DNA of 64,000 nt from Nostoc sp. UHCC 0870. GTDB taxonomy: Bacteria > Cyanobacteriota > Cyanobacteriia > Cyanobacteriales > Nostocaceae. The position numbers and the translations under genes were made by a program. Positions within the stretch are counted from its first letter, which is position 1, and the number at the start of each line of letters is the position of its first letter. The notes beneath the pieces are model-generated. The model made no database searches. It was given only the letters and a program-made list of their open reading frames with translations, and was not told the DNA's origin. This document shows, piece by piece, positions 18,307 through 28,500 of the stretch. Location: contig NZ_CP091914.1 in NCBI RefSeq assembly GCF_022063185.1, forward strand, positions 1-64,000, written 5' to 3'.

Positions 18307-20281
18307 GGCTGGAGGAGGCCTGTTTCTGAATCCAGGTGCTAATGTCACAGCAGATAATGTCGTGTTTTTTGATAACCGAGCAGTCGGAGGTAATAGTTTT
18401 ACTGGTCGTGGCGACGGTGGGCGGGGTGGAAATGATTCCTCGGCTGGAAGCAATGGCTTTCCGGGTGGTAGTGGTGGCTTACCAAGTTTCTTCGCCATTG
18501 GTGGTATCGTCCCAAGTAGCGGCGGTAGCGGTGGTGCTGCTGGTCGGATAGTCGGAAGTACAGGCTTGGGAGCTGGTGGCGGTGTGAGTAGTAGCTCAGG
18601 AGGCTTTGGTGTTGGTGGCGGTAGTGGCGGCGGCGGTGGCGGCGGTGCTGGCGGTGCTGGCTCTTTCCGAGGTGCGACTGGTGGCGGTGGCGGCGGCCGT
18701 GGTGCTTCTGGGAACTACGGTGCTGGCGGTGGCGGTGGCGGCGGCGGTGGCGGCGGTGGTGCCAATGTGTTGGGAGGAAGTGTTGGTGCTGGTGGTGGTG
18801 GTGGTCTTGGGGGTGCAGCTGGCGCATTTGCTGGGGCTGGACGCGCTGGGGCGAATGGAGGTAATGGTCGCTCAACCTTTACTGGTAACAGCCCAGGTAA
18901 CGGCGGTGTGGGAGGACAAGGCGGCGGTGGTGCAGGTTTAGGAGGTGCAGTCTTTGTCTCTAACAGCGCAACCTTCAACGTCAGGAACAGTTCATTTCTC
19001 TTAAATTCTGCTGTTGGTGGTAGTGGCTTTCAAAATGGTCAAGGACGGGGTGGTGCAATCTTCGTTCAGTCGGGGGGTAGATTGCGGGATATGGGTGGAG
19101 TGCGTTTCATCCAAAATTCTGCATCAACGGCGAATCCTGATAGCAATATCTATCCAGTTAAAGTCAACCGAGGCGATCGCACTATTGAGGTAGAAGGGTT
19201 TCAGGGAGTAGGACGGGGAAGCAATCCCTCGCTGGAAGTGCGGGAAACCTTTGATGAACTTATATTTACAGGAGAGGGTTTAGTTGCCAAAAACTTGCTC
19301 CTTACCCAAACTGGTGATGATTTAGTTGTCAGTTTTGAAGGGGTTGATGATACCCAAGTGATTCTCAAGGACTTTGCTCTAGAAAACCTGGATAACTTGC
19401 CGATTCCTGGTGGTCAGCATGGTCAGATTGGGAACATTCTGTTTGATGGTGATGAAACCCTGCAAGATAGTTTTGATGTCTTTAATGCTGACTCCACCCA
19501 AAACAGAATTTGGAATCGTAATACCGTCACCTTTCTGAATGATTTAGATAATCATGTACGTGGCTTTGACAACTCCGATGATGTGATTAATGGCCAAGGT
19601 GGTGATGACATTATTTGGGGTTTGAGTGGCGATGATATTTTGCGCGGTGGTGAAGGTAACGACACCCTTCATGGTGGCACTGGTGCAGATATTCTCATTG
19701 GTGGTTGGGGAAATGATACCCTGTATTTGGGAAGCGATCGCCACATTGATACAGTAATATATCGCCAGGGTGATGGCAGTGATGTGATCCATCAGTTCCA
19801 GCGTGGTGCAGGCGGCGATTTATTGCAATTTGAAGGTATTGATGCGATAGATGTCGTAGTGAATCGTGGCAATACCTACTTCCACTTAGGTGACGGCGTA
19901 GCTGGTAATAGCGGGTTTGGTGCAGGTGAATTATTGGCTGAGTTACGAGGTGTCAATGGTTTTGCTGCCGATAATCTCAATTTGAATCTGGCATCTGGCA
20001 ATACTGCCCAGTTTTTGTTTGCATAATACAAAATAGCGTAGGCGTAGCTTGCCGTAGGCATCGCCTGTTCAATACTGATAATATTATGCAAAGGTTAGAG
20101 AGTTGAACCAATCCTTAAACCCTCTAACTTTTTGATATCTTCACATTTGTTAGCTTGGCGTATGGCGGAATATGGGACAATAAATTGGGGTTTTTTATTC
20201 TGATGACACTTGCTATTTGCAAAAAATGCCCCCTAATCCAAAGTTAACTAAGGGGCAAATTTTAAGATTGCGATCGCTCTT

Positions 20282-21169
20282 TTACAATTCGCCAGTTTTC
20301 ATCAGTGATTTAGTCTTAACTTGCCGATGCCAACCACGCCCTAGCCACAGTAAACCAGCAAATGCCAGCAAACCAACACTAGCAGCAGGTTCGGGAACTT
20401 TTTCTACAGTAATCCGAGCTACTTGATAGCCTGGGGTAAGGAAGTTAGCATTCGCAAATCTCGGATCATCTAAAATACCGCCACTACCAGCAGGTAAGAA
20501 ACCGCCAAACTCTGAAGCTAGGCGGACTACGCCATTTTCATCAACACCAGTATTAGGGGTTTGTTGACCAAAGAAAGCTGTATTTTGAGGTAATTCATCA
20601 TTGACTTCCGTACCACCATCCAGCACTTGAGAACCCAGTACCAAAAAGTCAGTCCCGATGAATTTACCTGCTTCATCGAAAATAGCATGAGCCAGAGGAT
20701 TACCATTAGCGATGAATAAATCGTTACTGGGAATCACCATTGAAATATAACTAAAAAAGCGGCCACTGTTGCGAACTGTTTGATAATCGAAATCAAATGT
20801 AGCAGTCTCACCTGGATCAATTGGCCCAGGAATCCCATTATTTCCCAAGATTGTAGCTTGAACGTCACCCGCGCCAAAATTGGCGAACCGAGTTGTAATT
20901 TCTGCTGTTGCACCATCTTCAACAACACTTTCTGTACCCGGAAAATTAGGGTTTAAAGGTGTATTGCGATCATAAGTATCAAAATTGCCATTGTGAAAGC
21001 CAACCCACAGAGGAGTCAAGAAAGTACCTCCTTGGGGTGCTAGATTCTCAATCTTGACTCTCAGAGTAGCTGCTGTTGCCGATGTTGCCAACATCAATGC
21101 TGAACTCATGGCTAAGATGGTGCTGGTAATTACTCTATTTTTCCAGCAGTTTTTCGTCTGATTTTTCAT
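20282..21169 (-). CDS. Spondin-domain protein with PEP-CTERM-type anchor
   Basis: 295 aa. Signal peptide at residues 1-33 (basic start, then MSSALMLATSATAA). The mature part starts LRVKIENLAPQGGTFLTPLW with GFHNGNFDTYDRN, the core of the spondin_N domain of extracellular proteins, which can bind Ca2+. The C-terminus has VPEPAASVGLLAFAGLLWLG followed by basic residues, a PEP-CTERM sorting signal processed by exosortase. Hence an exported, surface- or matrix-linked protein. It is alone on the minus strand; the neighbours are an RTX-type gene and an AAA/WD40 gene. Confidence 0.8.
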   Translation of the reverse strand: MKNQTKNCWKNRVITSTILAMSSALMLATSATAATLRVKIENLAPQGGTFLTPLWVGFHNGNFDTYDRNTPLNPNFPGTESVVEDGATAEITTRFANFGAGDVQATILGNNGIPGPIDPGETATFDFDYQTVRNSGRFFSYISMVIPSNDLFIANGNPLAHAIFDEAGKFIGTDFLVLGSQVLDGGTEVNDELPQNTAFFGQQTPNTGVDENGVVRLASEFGGFLPAGSGGILDDPRFANANFLTPGYQVARITVEKVPEPAASVGLLAFAGLLWLGRGWHRQVKTKSLMKTGEL

Positions 21170-21400
21170 GATTAGGCTCTCAATAATTGTAAGTCTTCAT
21201 TTTTATATCGCCTAATCAATCAGCAGTCGATTGATAAAAGTTATGTAGTTTTTGAATTACCGCTAACTTAACTTTTCTGTATTGATTGAGAAGTTAATAG
21301 CATGAGTGTGCCATCGTTGTGAATCTCCCGGCTTCTAGCCTGGTAGAGTGTCAATATACTATTTCCTACTTTTTCAGATATCGTATCGCTGCATTTTCAG

Positions 21401-24400
21401 CTATCTACGATGAATTAAGCCTACGCACAAATGACGATCTTCCTCTTTCACATCTGCACTATTTTGTAAATAATCCCTCACGCAATCACAAGCCTGCTTC
21501 AACAACTTCTCAGGACTGGAATCAAAATCTAAATTCCAGAGAGTGACTTTACCCAAGGAATCGGAAGAAGCCAAAACCTGACCATCCTCATCCTGGCTAA
21601 AACTCACACTTTTAACCCCAGCATCCAGACCTGCAAGGGTTTGCAGCTGTTCTCCTTTAAAGTTCCACAGCTTGACTGTCATATCTTCACTGGCTGTAGC
21701 AATGGTTTCTCCATTCGGGCTAAAACTCACTGCATTTACCTCACCCCCATGTCCCCGCAGAGTCAATAGTTCTTTACCCTCTCGGTTCCAGAGTTTCACG
21801 GTTTTATCTTTACTGGCTGTGGCGATAACTTGACTATCAGGACTGAAACTTACTGCCTGTATCCCAGCTTGATGTCCTTTGAGTGTAACTAGTTCTTGTC
21901 CCTGGCGACTCCAGAGTTTAGCTGTTCCATCTTCACTTGCGGTAGCGATAATTTGTCCATCTGGACTGAAACTGACACTTCTGACACCAGCTTGATGTCC
22001 GCGCAAAGTCATTAATTCTCTACCATCCAAATTCCACAGTTTAACTGTTGTATCCCAGCTAGCACTAGCAATGGTTTTACCGTCGGGGCTGAAAGTTGCG
22101 CTTCTGACATCGGCTTGATGTCCGTGCAAAGTTGCTATTTCTTTTCCAGACAAATTCCAAAGTTTGACAGTTTTATCTCGACTGGCGGTAGCGATAATCT
22201 GTCCATCTGGGCTGAACTGGAGACTTCTAAGAGTATCGCTATGACCCTTAAGTGTCACTAATTCCTGTCCTTGAAGATTCCAGAGTTTCGCCATTGTGTA
22301 ACGACCAGTTGTACCAAAGGTCTGACCATCCTGGCTCAAACTAACACTTCCAGCAGCAGCTTCACCAAGATTGAAACTGAGGGATTGAAATTTTCCGGCT
22401 TCCCCATTATCCATATTCCAAAATCTTACAGTCCCATCTTCGCCACTACTCGCTAAAAGTTTTCCATCTTTACTCAAGTTGACACCCCAGACAGCATCGG
22501 TATGTCCCCAAAAAACTTGCAATTCTTCACCTTTGGGATTCCAGAGTCGCACGGTTCTATCCCAGCTTGCAGTAGCAATAGTTTGACCGTCGCGGCTGAA
22601 TACTGCATTCGCTACAGTATCACTATGACCGCGTAGTGTTGCCAGTTCTGTCCCATTTAAATCCCAAATTTTCGCGATTTTATCCCGGCTCGTTGTTATT
22701 AGGTTCTTACTATCCCAGCTGAAATTAACATACATGACCCAATTCTTATGGCCCTCCAGAGATAATAATTCTTTACCATCTAAACTCCAAACCTTCGCCG
22801 TACCATCCCGACTGGCGGTAGCAATCATTTTGCCGTTAGGACTGAAATGGATGGCAACAGTTGGGGCATCATGGGTAGGGAAAGATTTTAACTCCTGTCC
22901 TTGGATGCTCCAGAGTCTCATTGTCCCATTCCATTCCATTGATGCCACTGTCTTACTATCAGGGCTAAATCCAATACACGCCACCCAATCTTGATGATTT
23001 AAGGTGGCAATTTCTTGACCATCCTCCACACGCCATACTTTCACGGTTTTATCCCGACTAGCACTGACGAGCATCTTACCATCGGGGCTAAAATTAACGC
23101 TCCACACTGCATCCGTATGACCACGCAGAGTATGCAATAATTTACCATCACGCTGCCATACTTTCACGGTTTTATCCCAACTGGCACTGGCAAGCTTTTG
23201 TCCATCAGGACTGAATTTCACCTGTGTAACAACATCACCATGACCCAGCAAACGATTGCGTTCACGTACCCAATATAGAGACTGACGTAAATTCTTCTCT
23301 ACCTGCACCTGTAATTGTGTATCTGCGTTTTTCCAACCAATCTGGTTTAACTTGATACCAGCCTTGAGACTTTCGAGTAAAGCCTCAAAGTTATTATGGG
23401 ACTCAAAAGCTGTTTCTGAGGAGAGAGCCAAAGCTTTAATCTCGCCTAAGCTTACTTGTCGCTTTTGTTGCGCGGTTTGCCATGTAAGTAAACCTGATAA
23501 TCCCAAAAGAGAAACAGTCACTAGAGACAGGGCGGATAATCTCACCACTCCCTGCCTAATTGTTTGTTTTGCTTGCTGTCCGGCGGTGAGAAGGATTTGG
23601 TTTGCTTGTTGAGATGCAATTAGCGCACTCTGTACCTCGCGTTTCTCTAGTTCCTCACTAGCGGCTAAAAAGCGATAATCCATATTACTCAAACTCTTGC
23701 CCTTGGCCCAAGTTTGAGCATCTTTGAGGGCTTGTCCACGCAGCAGGCTGCTTTCATCCTGATAATTTGAGGCTACCCAAGCGTTAATTAAATCTGCGTA
23801 GGGACGTAACTTTTTTAATTGCTTCTCTACCCACTCTAAATTAAAAACTTCTTGATAGATGCGATTATAAACTTGTAAGCTACCTTGTTTTTTAATAACT
23901 AACCCTGATAAAAGCAATTCGATTTTTTCTGGTGAATCGTCGACAGGCACACCACCGTTTTGTAAGATTTGCAGATACAGTCCCAATAATCTGCTGGCGC
24001 GTTGTTCGTTGCAAAGTAATCTGTCGCGGATGGTTCTTAAATGGGGTGGTTCATCCAGGGAAGCCCAATTTTCGACGATATGCGATCGCACTATAGCAGA
24101 TACTTGATCAGCGTTAGCCGAAGGCTTTGGCGCAGCCATCGCCTCACTGGTAGTTAATATTTCCTGCATCAATTTTTTCAAGTAGGGCGATTCTATCCGA
24201 GAACAGTTTCCCTGTTGTCCTGTTCCTTCATCCCAATGCTGTGCGACTAATTGGCAGAGTTTCTGGGTCAGAAACGGCTGACCTCCTGTCCATGCAAGTA
24301 TTTCCTTCAGTGCAGCTTGGGGATTTTCTACTTTATTCGCTAACCCTCTTTCTAATGGTTGAACTTCTGCCAAATTGAACCCATTTAATTCAATTGCTCG

Positions 24401-24994
24401 TCCAATATTAAAAGGTGTGCGAGTTTTATCTGTAATTAAATCTGAAGGTGTGGCTACTCCCAACAAAGCAAAAGTAAATTGCTTATAGTCGTGACAAGCA
24501 CGAATCAGAGCAAAAAAGTCATCTGTATTAAAGGGTAAGCTAATGGTGCTATCGATTTCATCGAAGAAAATTACAATCGGCTGCTGAATTAATTCAGGTA
24601 AAACAGATTGCAATAACTCACCCAAGCGACCCACAGGTGAAAAATCTTGTCTTTGGGTTAACCAATTGCGGACATTAATTTGAGGTGAAAGCCGGAAACT
24701 CCTTACCAGGCGCATGATAATATCTGCATACCACTGGTCGGCTGTGATATTGCTGTTGCCAATTCCAGATAAATCAACCGTCGTGCAAGCAATACCATCT
24801 TCTTGCAGTCGTTTAGCCACCTGCACTCGCAAACTGGATTTGCCCATTTGACGACAGTTAAGGACGTAACAAAACTCACCAGCCCTTAAAGCTTTGTAGA
24901 GTTCTTCATCAGCCTGCCGTACTACATAGCTGGGTGCATCAATGGGAAGACGACCGCCAATATGATATTCGTAGGTGGAAATCAGCTTCTGCAC
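21401..24994 (-). CDS. AAA-like ATPase with membrane segment and 14 WD40 repeats
   Basis: 1197 aa. Residues about 10-400 are the AAA-like domain: YVLNCRQMGKSSLRVQ is the P-loop and IVIFFDEIDSTI the Walker B. A single hydrophobic helix (SLVTVSLLGLSGLLTW) at about 500 would place the WD40 part on the other face of the membrane or next to it. Then come 14 WD40 repeats of 41 aa (for example GHQADVRSATFSPDGKTIAS), enough for two seven-bladed propellers. The P-loop type is the same as in the 484-aa protein at 7652-9106. Likely a membrane-attached sensor or scaffold; ligand unknown. The N-terminus YHIGGRLPIDAPSYV is typical of the family. Confidence 0.8.
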   Translation of the reverse strand: MQKLISTYEYHIGGRLPIDAPSYVVRQADEELYKALRAGEFCYVLNCRQMGKSSLRVQVAKRLQEDGIACTTVDLSGIGNSNITADQWYADIIMRLVRSFRLSPQINVRNWLTQRQDFSPVGRLGELLQSVLPELIQQPIVIFFDEIDSTISLPFNTDDFFALIRACHDYKQFTFALLGVATPSDLITDKTRTPFNIGRAIELNGFNLAEVQPLERGLANKVENPQAALKEILAWTGGQPFLTQKLCQLVAQHWDEGTGQQGNCSRIESPYLKKLMQEILTTSEAMAAPKPSANADQVSAIVRSHIVENWASLDEPPHLRTIRDRLLCNEQRASRLLGLYLQILQNGGVPVDDSPEKIELLLSGLVIKKQGSLQVYNRIYQEVFNLEWVEKQLKKLRPYADLINAWVASNYQDESSLLRGQALKDAQTWAKGKSLSNMDYRFLAASEELEKREVQSALIASQQANQILLTAGQQAKQTIRQGVVRLSALSLVTVSLLGLSGLLTWQTAQQKRQVSLGEIKALALSSETAFESHNNFEALLESLKAGIKLNQIGWKNADTQLQVQVEKNLRQSLYWVRERNRLLGHGDVVTQVKFSPDGQKLASASWDKTVKVWQRDGKLLHTLRGHTDAVWSVNFSPDGKMLVSASRDKTVKVWRVEDGQEIATLNHQDWVACIGFSPDSKTVASMEWNGTMRLWSIQGQELKSFPTHDAPTVAIHFSPNGKMIATASRDGTAKVWSLDGKELLSLEGHKNWVMYVNFSWDSKNLITTSRDKIAKIWDLNGTELATLRGHSDTVANAVFSRDGQTIATASWDRTVRLWNPKGEELQVFWGHTDAVWGVNLSKDGKLLASSGEDGTVRFWNMDNGEAGKFQSLSFNLGEAAAGSVSLSQDGQTFGTTGRYTMAKLWNLQGQELVTLKGHSDTLRSLQFSPDGQIIATASRDKTVKLWNLSGKEIATLHGHQADVRSATFSPDGKTIASASWDTTVKLWNLDGRELMTLRGHQAGVRSVSFSPDGQIIATASEDGTAKLWSRQGQELVTLKGHQAGIQAVSFSPDSQVIATASKDKTVKLWNREGKELLTLRGHGGEVNAVSFSPNGETIATASEDMTVKLWNFKGEQLQTLAGLDAGVKSVSFSQDEDGQVLASSDSLGKVTLWNLDFDSSPEKLLKQACDCVRDYLQNSADVKEEDRHLCVGLIHRR

Positions 24995-25541
24995 GGGTAT
25001 TCCTGCCTTTCAAGTCTGAATCGATGCAATGTATCACGCTGTTGACTGTCATATTTATAAAGGTTCTAGCTGTCACTGTCCATGTAGAAAAGTTAAGGAT
25101 TTTTCCAGAAACACAGGTGTAGGGGTGTGGGGGAGAAAAACTAATAATCGTGAATTCGATGAACCTCACCCCAACCCCTCTGTCTTGAAAAGTTCAGTTC
25201 GTCGCAGACGTTGCCGTAGGTATCGCCGGAAGCCGGCACTCCGACACAGAGAGGAGCTAGGTAGTTAACTTTGGGGATGAGAAATTAAACTTTTGAATTT
25301 GTTATTCACCAATCTTGCAACAGTTAAGTGCTTGATTGGCAAGAAATTCCTTAATTTTTCTATATCGACGCTAAATCTTTTGCATTTTATAAAAGTAAAA
25401 GTTCGACAAACATCCAGAGTAGAAGATTATGAATATGGTAAGTCAATGAAATAAAGCAATTCATAATTATCTACTTAATTCCAGTGATTGTTACCTCATA
25501 AAGCTCTAAAAACACGCAACAAATAAAGAGGATAAAAGTAT
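24995..25541. other. Intergenic region upstream of the NRPS operon
   Basis: About 550 bp. At roughly 25165-25290 there is a degenerate MITE-like patch: CTCACCCCAACCCCTCT pairs with GAGAGGAGCTAGG and GGGGATGAG, and a Nostoc palindromic repeat ('gccgtaggtatcgccggaag') sits in the middle. From 25290 to 25541 the DNA is A+T-rich and should hold the NRPS promoter. A ribosome-binding site (agagga) lies 10 bp before the NRPS ATG. No gene is supported. Confidence 0.5.
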
Positions 25542-28500
25542 ATGAATAAATCTTTTGATAACTTAGTGGAGTTATTGCGCTATAGAGCAGTTAATCAGTC
25601 AGAAAAACAAGCCTTCTCATTCTTAGTTAATGGACAGCAAGAAACTGATTTTACCTATCAAGAATTAGATTTAAAAGCTAGAGCGATCTCAGTCGCCCTG
25701 AAAAATATTACAACCATCGGGGACAGAGTGCTGCTAATTTATCCCCCCGGATTAGAATTTATCGCCGCCTTCTTTGGCTGTCTATACGCTGGAGTCATTG
25801 CAGTCCCAGCTTATCCACCCAGACAAAATAAATCTCTATCTCGCTTGCAGGCGGTAGTAGCTGATGCACAAGCCACAGTTGCACTTACCACTACAACCGC
25901 TTTATCTAACATTGAAGGACAATTAACTAACTTAACTAATTTACAATCTCTGCATTGGCTAGCTACTGATAACATCAATACTGATTTAGCCAACTCATGG
26001 CAACAGCCACAAATCAATAGCAACTCCTTAGCTTTTCTGCAATACACCTCTGGTTCTACCGGGATGCCAAAAGGCGTTATAGTTAGCCACAGCAACCTTC
26101 TGCACAACTTAGCCTCAATTTATCAGTGTTTTGGGCATTCATTCCAAAGCCAAGGGGTCATTTGGTTGCCTCCTTATCACGACATGGGATTAATTGGTGG
26201 CATTCTCCAGCCTATTTACGGAGGCTTCCCAGTCACACTAATGTCACCAGTGGATTTTCTGCAAAAGCCTTTTCAATGGTTAGAAGCAATTTCTCGCTAT
26301 CAAGCTACTACCAGTGGAGGGCCAAATTTTGCTTATGACTTATGTGTGCGTAAAATTACACCAGAACAACGAGAAACTCTCGATTTGACTAGTTGGGAAG
26401 TAGCTTTTAATGGTGCTGAACCTATTCGAGCGGAAACACTGACGAAGTTTGCAGAAACATTTGCACCATGCGGTTTTCGTGCTAGTAGCTTTTACCCTTG
26501 CTATGGCATGGCTGAGACAACCTTAATTGTGGCTGGTGGGATGAAAACAAACCCACCAATACTAACCAGTATTGATGGCAAAGCATTGTTAGAAAATCAT
26601 GTAACTCCAGCATCTAATAAAAATAATTTTGTCCAAACTCTTGTTAGTTCTGGTCAAAATGTAGGCAATCATGAGATTGCGATCGTTCATCCTGAAACAT
26701 TGCAACGTTGTTCTGATGATGAAGTAGGAGAAATTTGGGTTAGAGGCGCAAGTGTCACTCAAGGATATTGGCAGAAAACTGAAGAAACACAAGCCACTTT
26801 TCATGCTTATTTAACAGATACCAAAGAAGGTCCATTTCTGCGGACTGGTGATTTAGGATTCTTACAGAATGGAGAATTATTTGTAACTGGGAGGTTGAAA
26901 GATTTAATTATTATTCGCGGACGGAATTATTATCCCCAGGATATTGAACTGACTGTAGAAAATAGTCATCCTGCACTTAAATCTAGTTCTAGTGCTGCTT
27001 TCTCAGTTGAGATTAATGGACAAGAACAATTAGTAGTTGCTTGTGAGGTAGAACGTCAATATTTACGAAAACTAGATGGTGATGCGATCGCCAAAAATAT
27101 TATCCAAGCTGTCGGGGAAGAACATGAACTGCAAGTTCACACTGTATTATTACTAAAAACAGGAAGTATCCCCAAAACCTCTAGCGGTAAAATTCGCCAT
27201 CGTGCTTGTCGCGCTGGTTTTATAGCTGGAGAGTTAAATATTATCTGGGATTGGAGTAAGAATCCTGAAAATAAATCAGAGTTCCGTAATTTGCTGGCAG
27301 AGGTAGATGCTTTAAAGCAGCAAATAAAATGTCAAAAACAGGAAAAAGAAGTAGTAAAAGTATCTCCAGAATTAGAGAATATCCGCGTTAAATTACGCAA
27401 TATTGTAGCAAATTTATTACAGGTAGACTTTGCCGAAGTTGATATTTATCAACCTTTAATAGCAATGGGTGCAGATTCTCTGGTAATGGCTGAAGCTGCT
27501 GAAGCTATAGAAAATTTGTTTGGGACTAATATTGAACTACGCCAATTGTTTGAAGAGTTAACAACTCTTGATGCTTTGGCTAATTACATCAGTCAAAATC
27601 AATCTTCATCAGCTAATTTAACAGCTTCAATACCAGTTAATCTTACACAAAAAATATCAGAGGAAGAAACTATAGTTCTTCTTTCCGAAGCTCAAAAACA
27701 ACTTTGGGTTTTGGCACAAATGGAAGATAATGGTTCGCTGGCTTATAACGTTTCTGCTACAGCAGAATTAAAGGGTGATTTTCAGTTAGAAGCAATGCGT
27801 CAAGCAATGCAAAAACTGGTGAATCGTCATGAGGCTTTACGGACAAGCATCAGCAGTGAAGGCAATTTTCAAAATATCTTGCCTGACTTAGAATTTGAAA
27901 TTCCTGTAATCAATTTCTCCTGCTTCAATCAAGAACAACGTCAGTCTCAAGTAGATAGGTGGTTGAAGAAAGAAAGCTGCGGCATTTTTGATTTAAGCAA
28001 AGCTCCTTTATTCCGTTTTAATATCCTCAAACTAACGGAAAGACACCACTTACTTATGTTCACGGCTCATCATATTATTGTTGATGGTTGGTCAATGGGA
28101 GTAATTCTGCAAGAATTAGCTGCTTTGTATTCAGCAGAATGTCAGAACTTTGACACCAGACTCAAACCACCTATGCAATTAAGAGAATACATTGAGTGGC
28201 AAGAGCTGCAAAGTAACACACCAGAAATGAAACTACATGAATCCTATTGGTTAGAACAATTTTCAGCTACAGTTCCTATTTTAGACTTACCGAAAGACCG
28301 TCCTCATCCACCCATAAAGACTTATAAAGGTAGCAGAACAACTATTCAGCTTGATGCTAATTTATTCCGTCAAGTCAAGAAATTTAGTCAAGAAAATAGT
28401 TGTACTTTGTTGATGACTCTTTTATCTTTATACACTACTTTACTGCACAGATTAACAGGTCAAGAAGATATTGTAGTTGGCGTTCCGTCCTCTGGAAGAT

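Larger units (their letters stand above)
16292..20026 (+). pseudogene. Gly-rich RTX/Ca-binding surface protein, split by an IS
   Basis: The 5' part (16292-16635) starts ATFTVTTLNDVVDPNDGLLS then LREAV, the CSLREA-type start of cyanobacterial surface proteins. The 3' part (from 18316) goes on in the same frame with GLFLNPGANVTADNVVFF, and joining at the 9-bp duplication restores G-L-G-A-G-G-G-L-F-L without a frame change. The rebuilt protein is about 685 aa: a parallel-beta-type N-terminus, an extreme Gly-rich region (about 18400-18950), then RTX nonapeptide repeats (GGDDIIWG, GDDILRGGEGNDTLHGG, GADILIGG) near 19590-19720, which bind Ca2+ in exported proteins. No signal peptide; such proteins usually leave by type I secretion. 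The 3' part alone is a 554-codon frame from 18362, but unlikely to be functional. Confidence 0.8.

Noticed and set aside
18399..18978. His-rich and Pro-rich frames opposite the Gly-rich region, and Val/Ala-rich frames in parallel
   Set aside because: They arise from the GGT/GGC repeats of the RTX-type gene read in other frames; no start signal or family.
25029..25268. 79-aa + and 76-aa - frames upstream of the NRPS genes
   Set aside because: They cover repeat DNA and have no family features.
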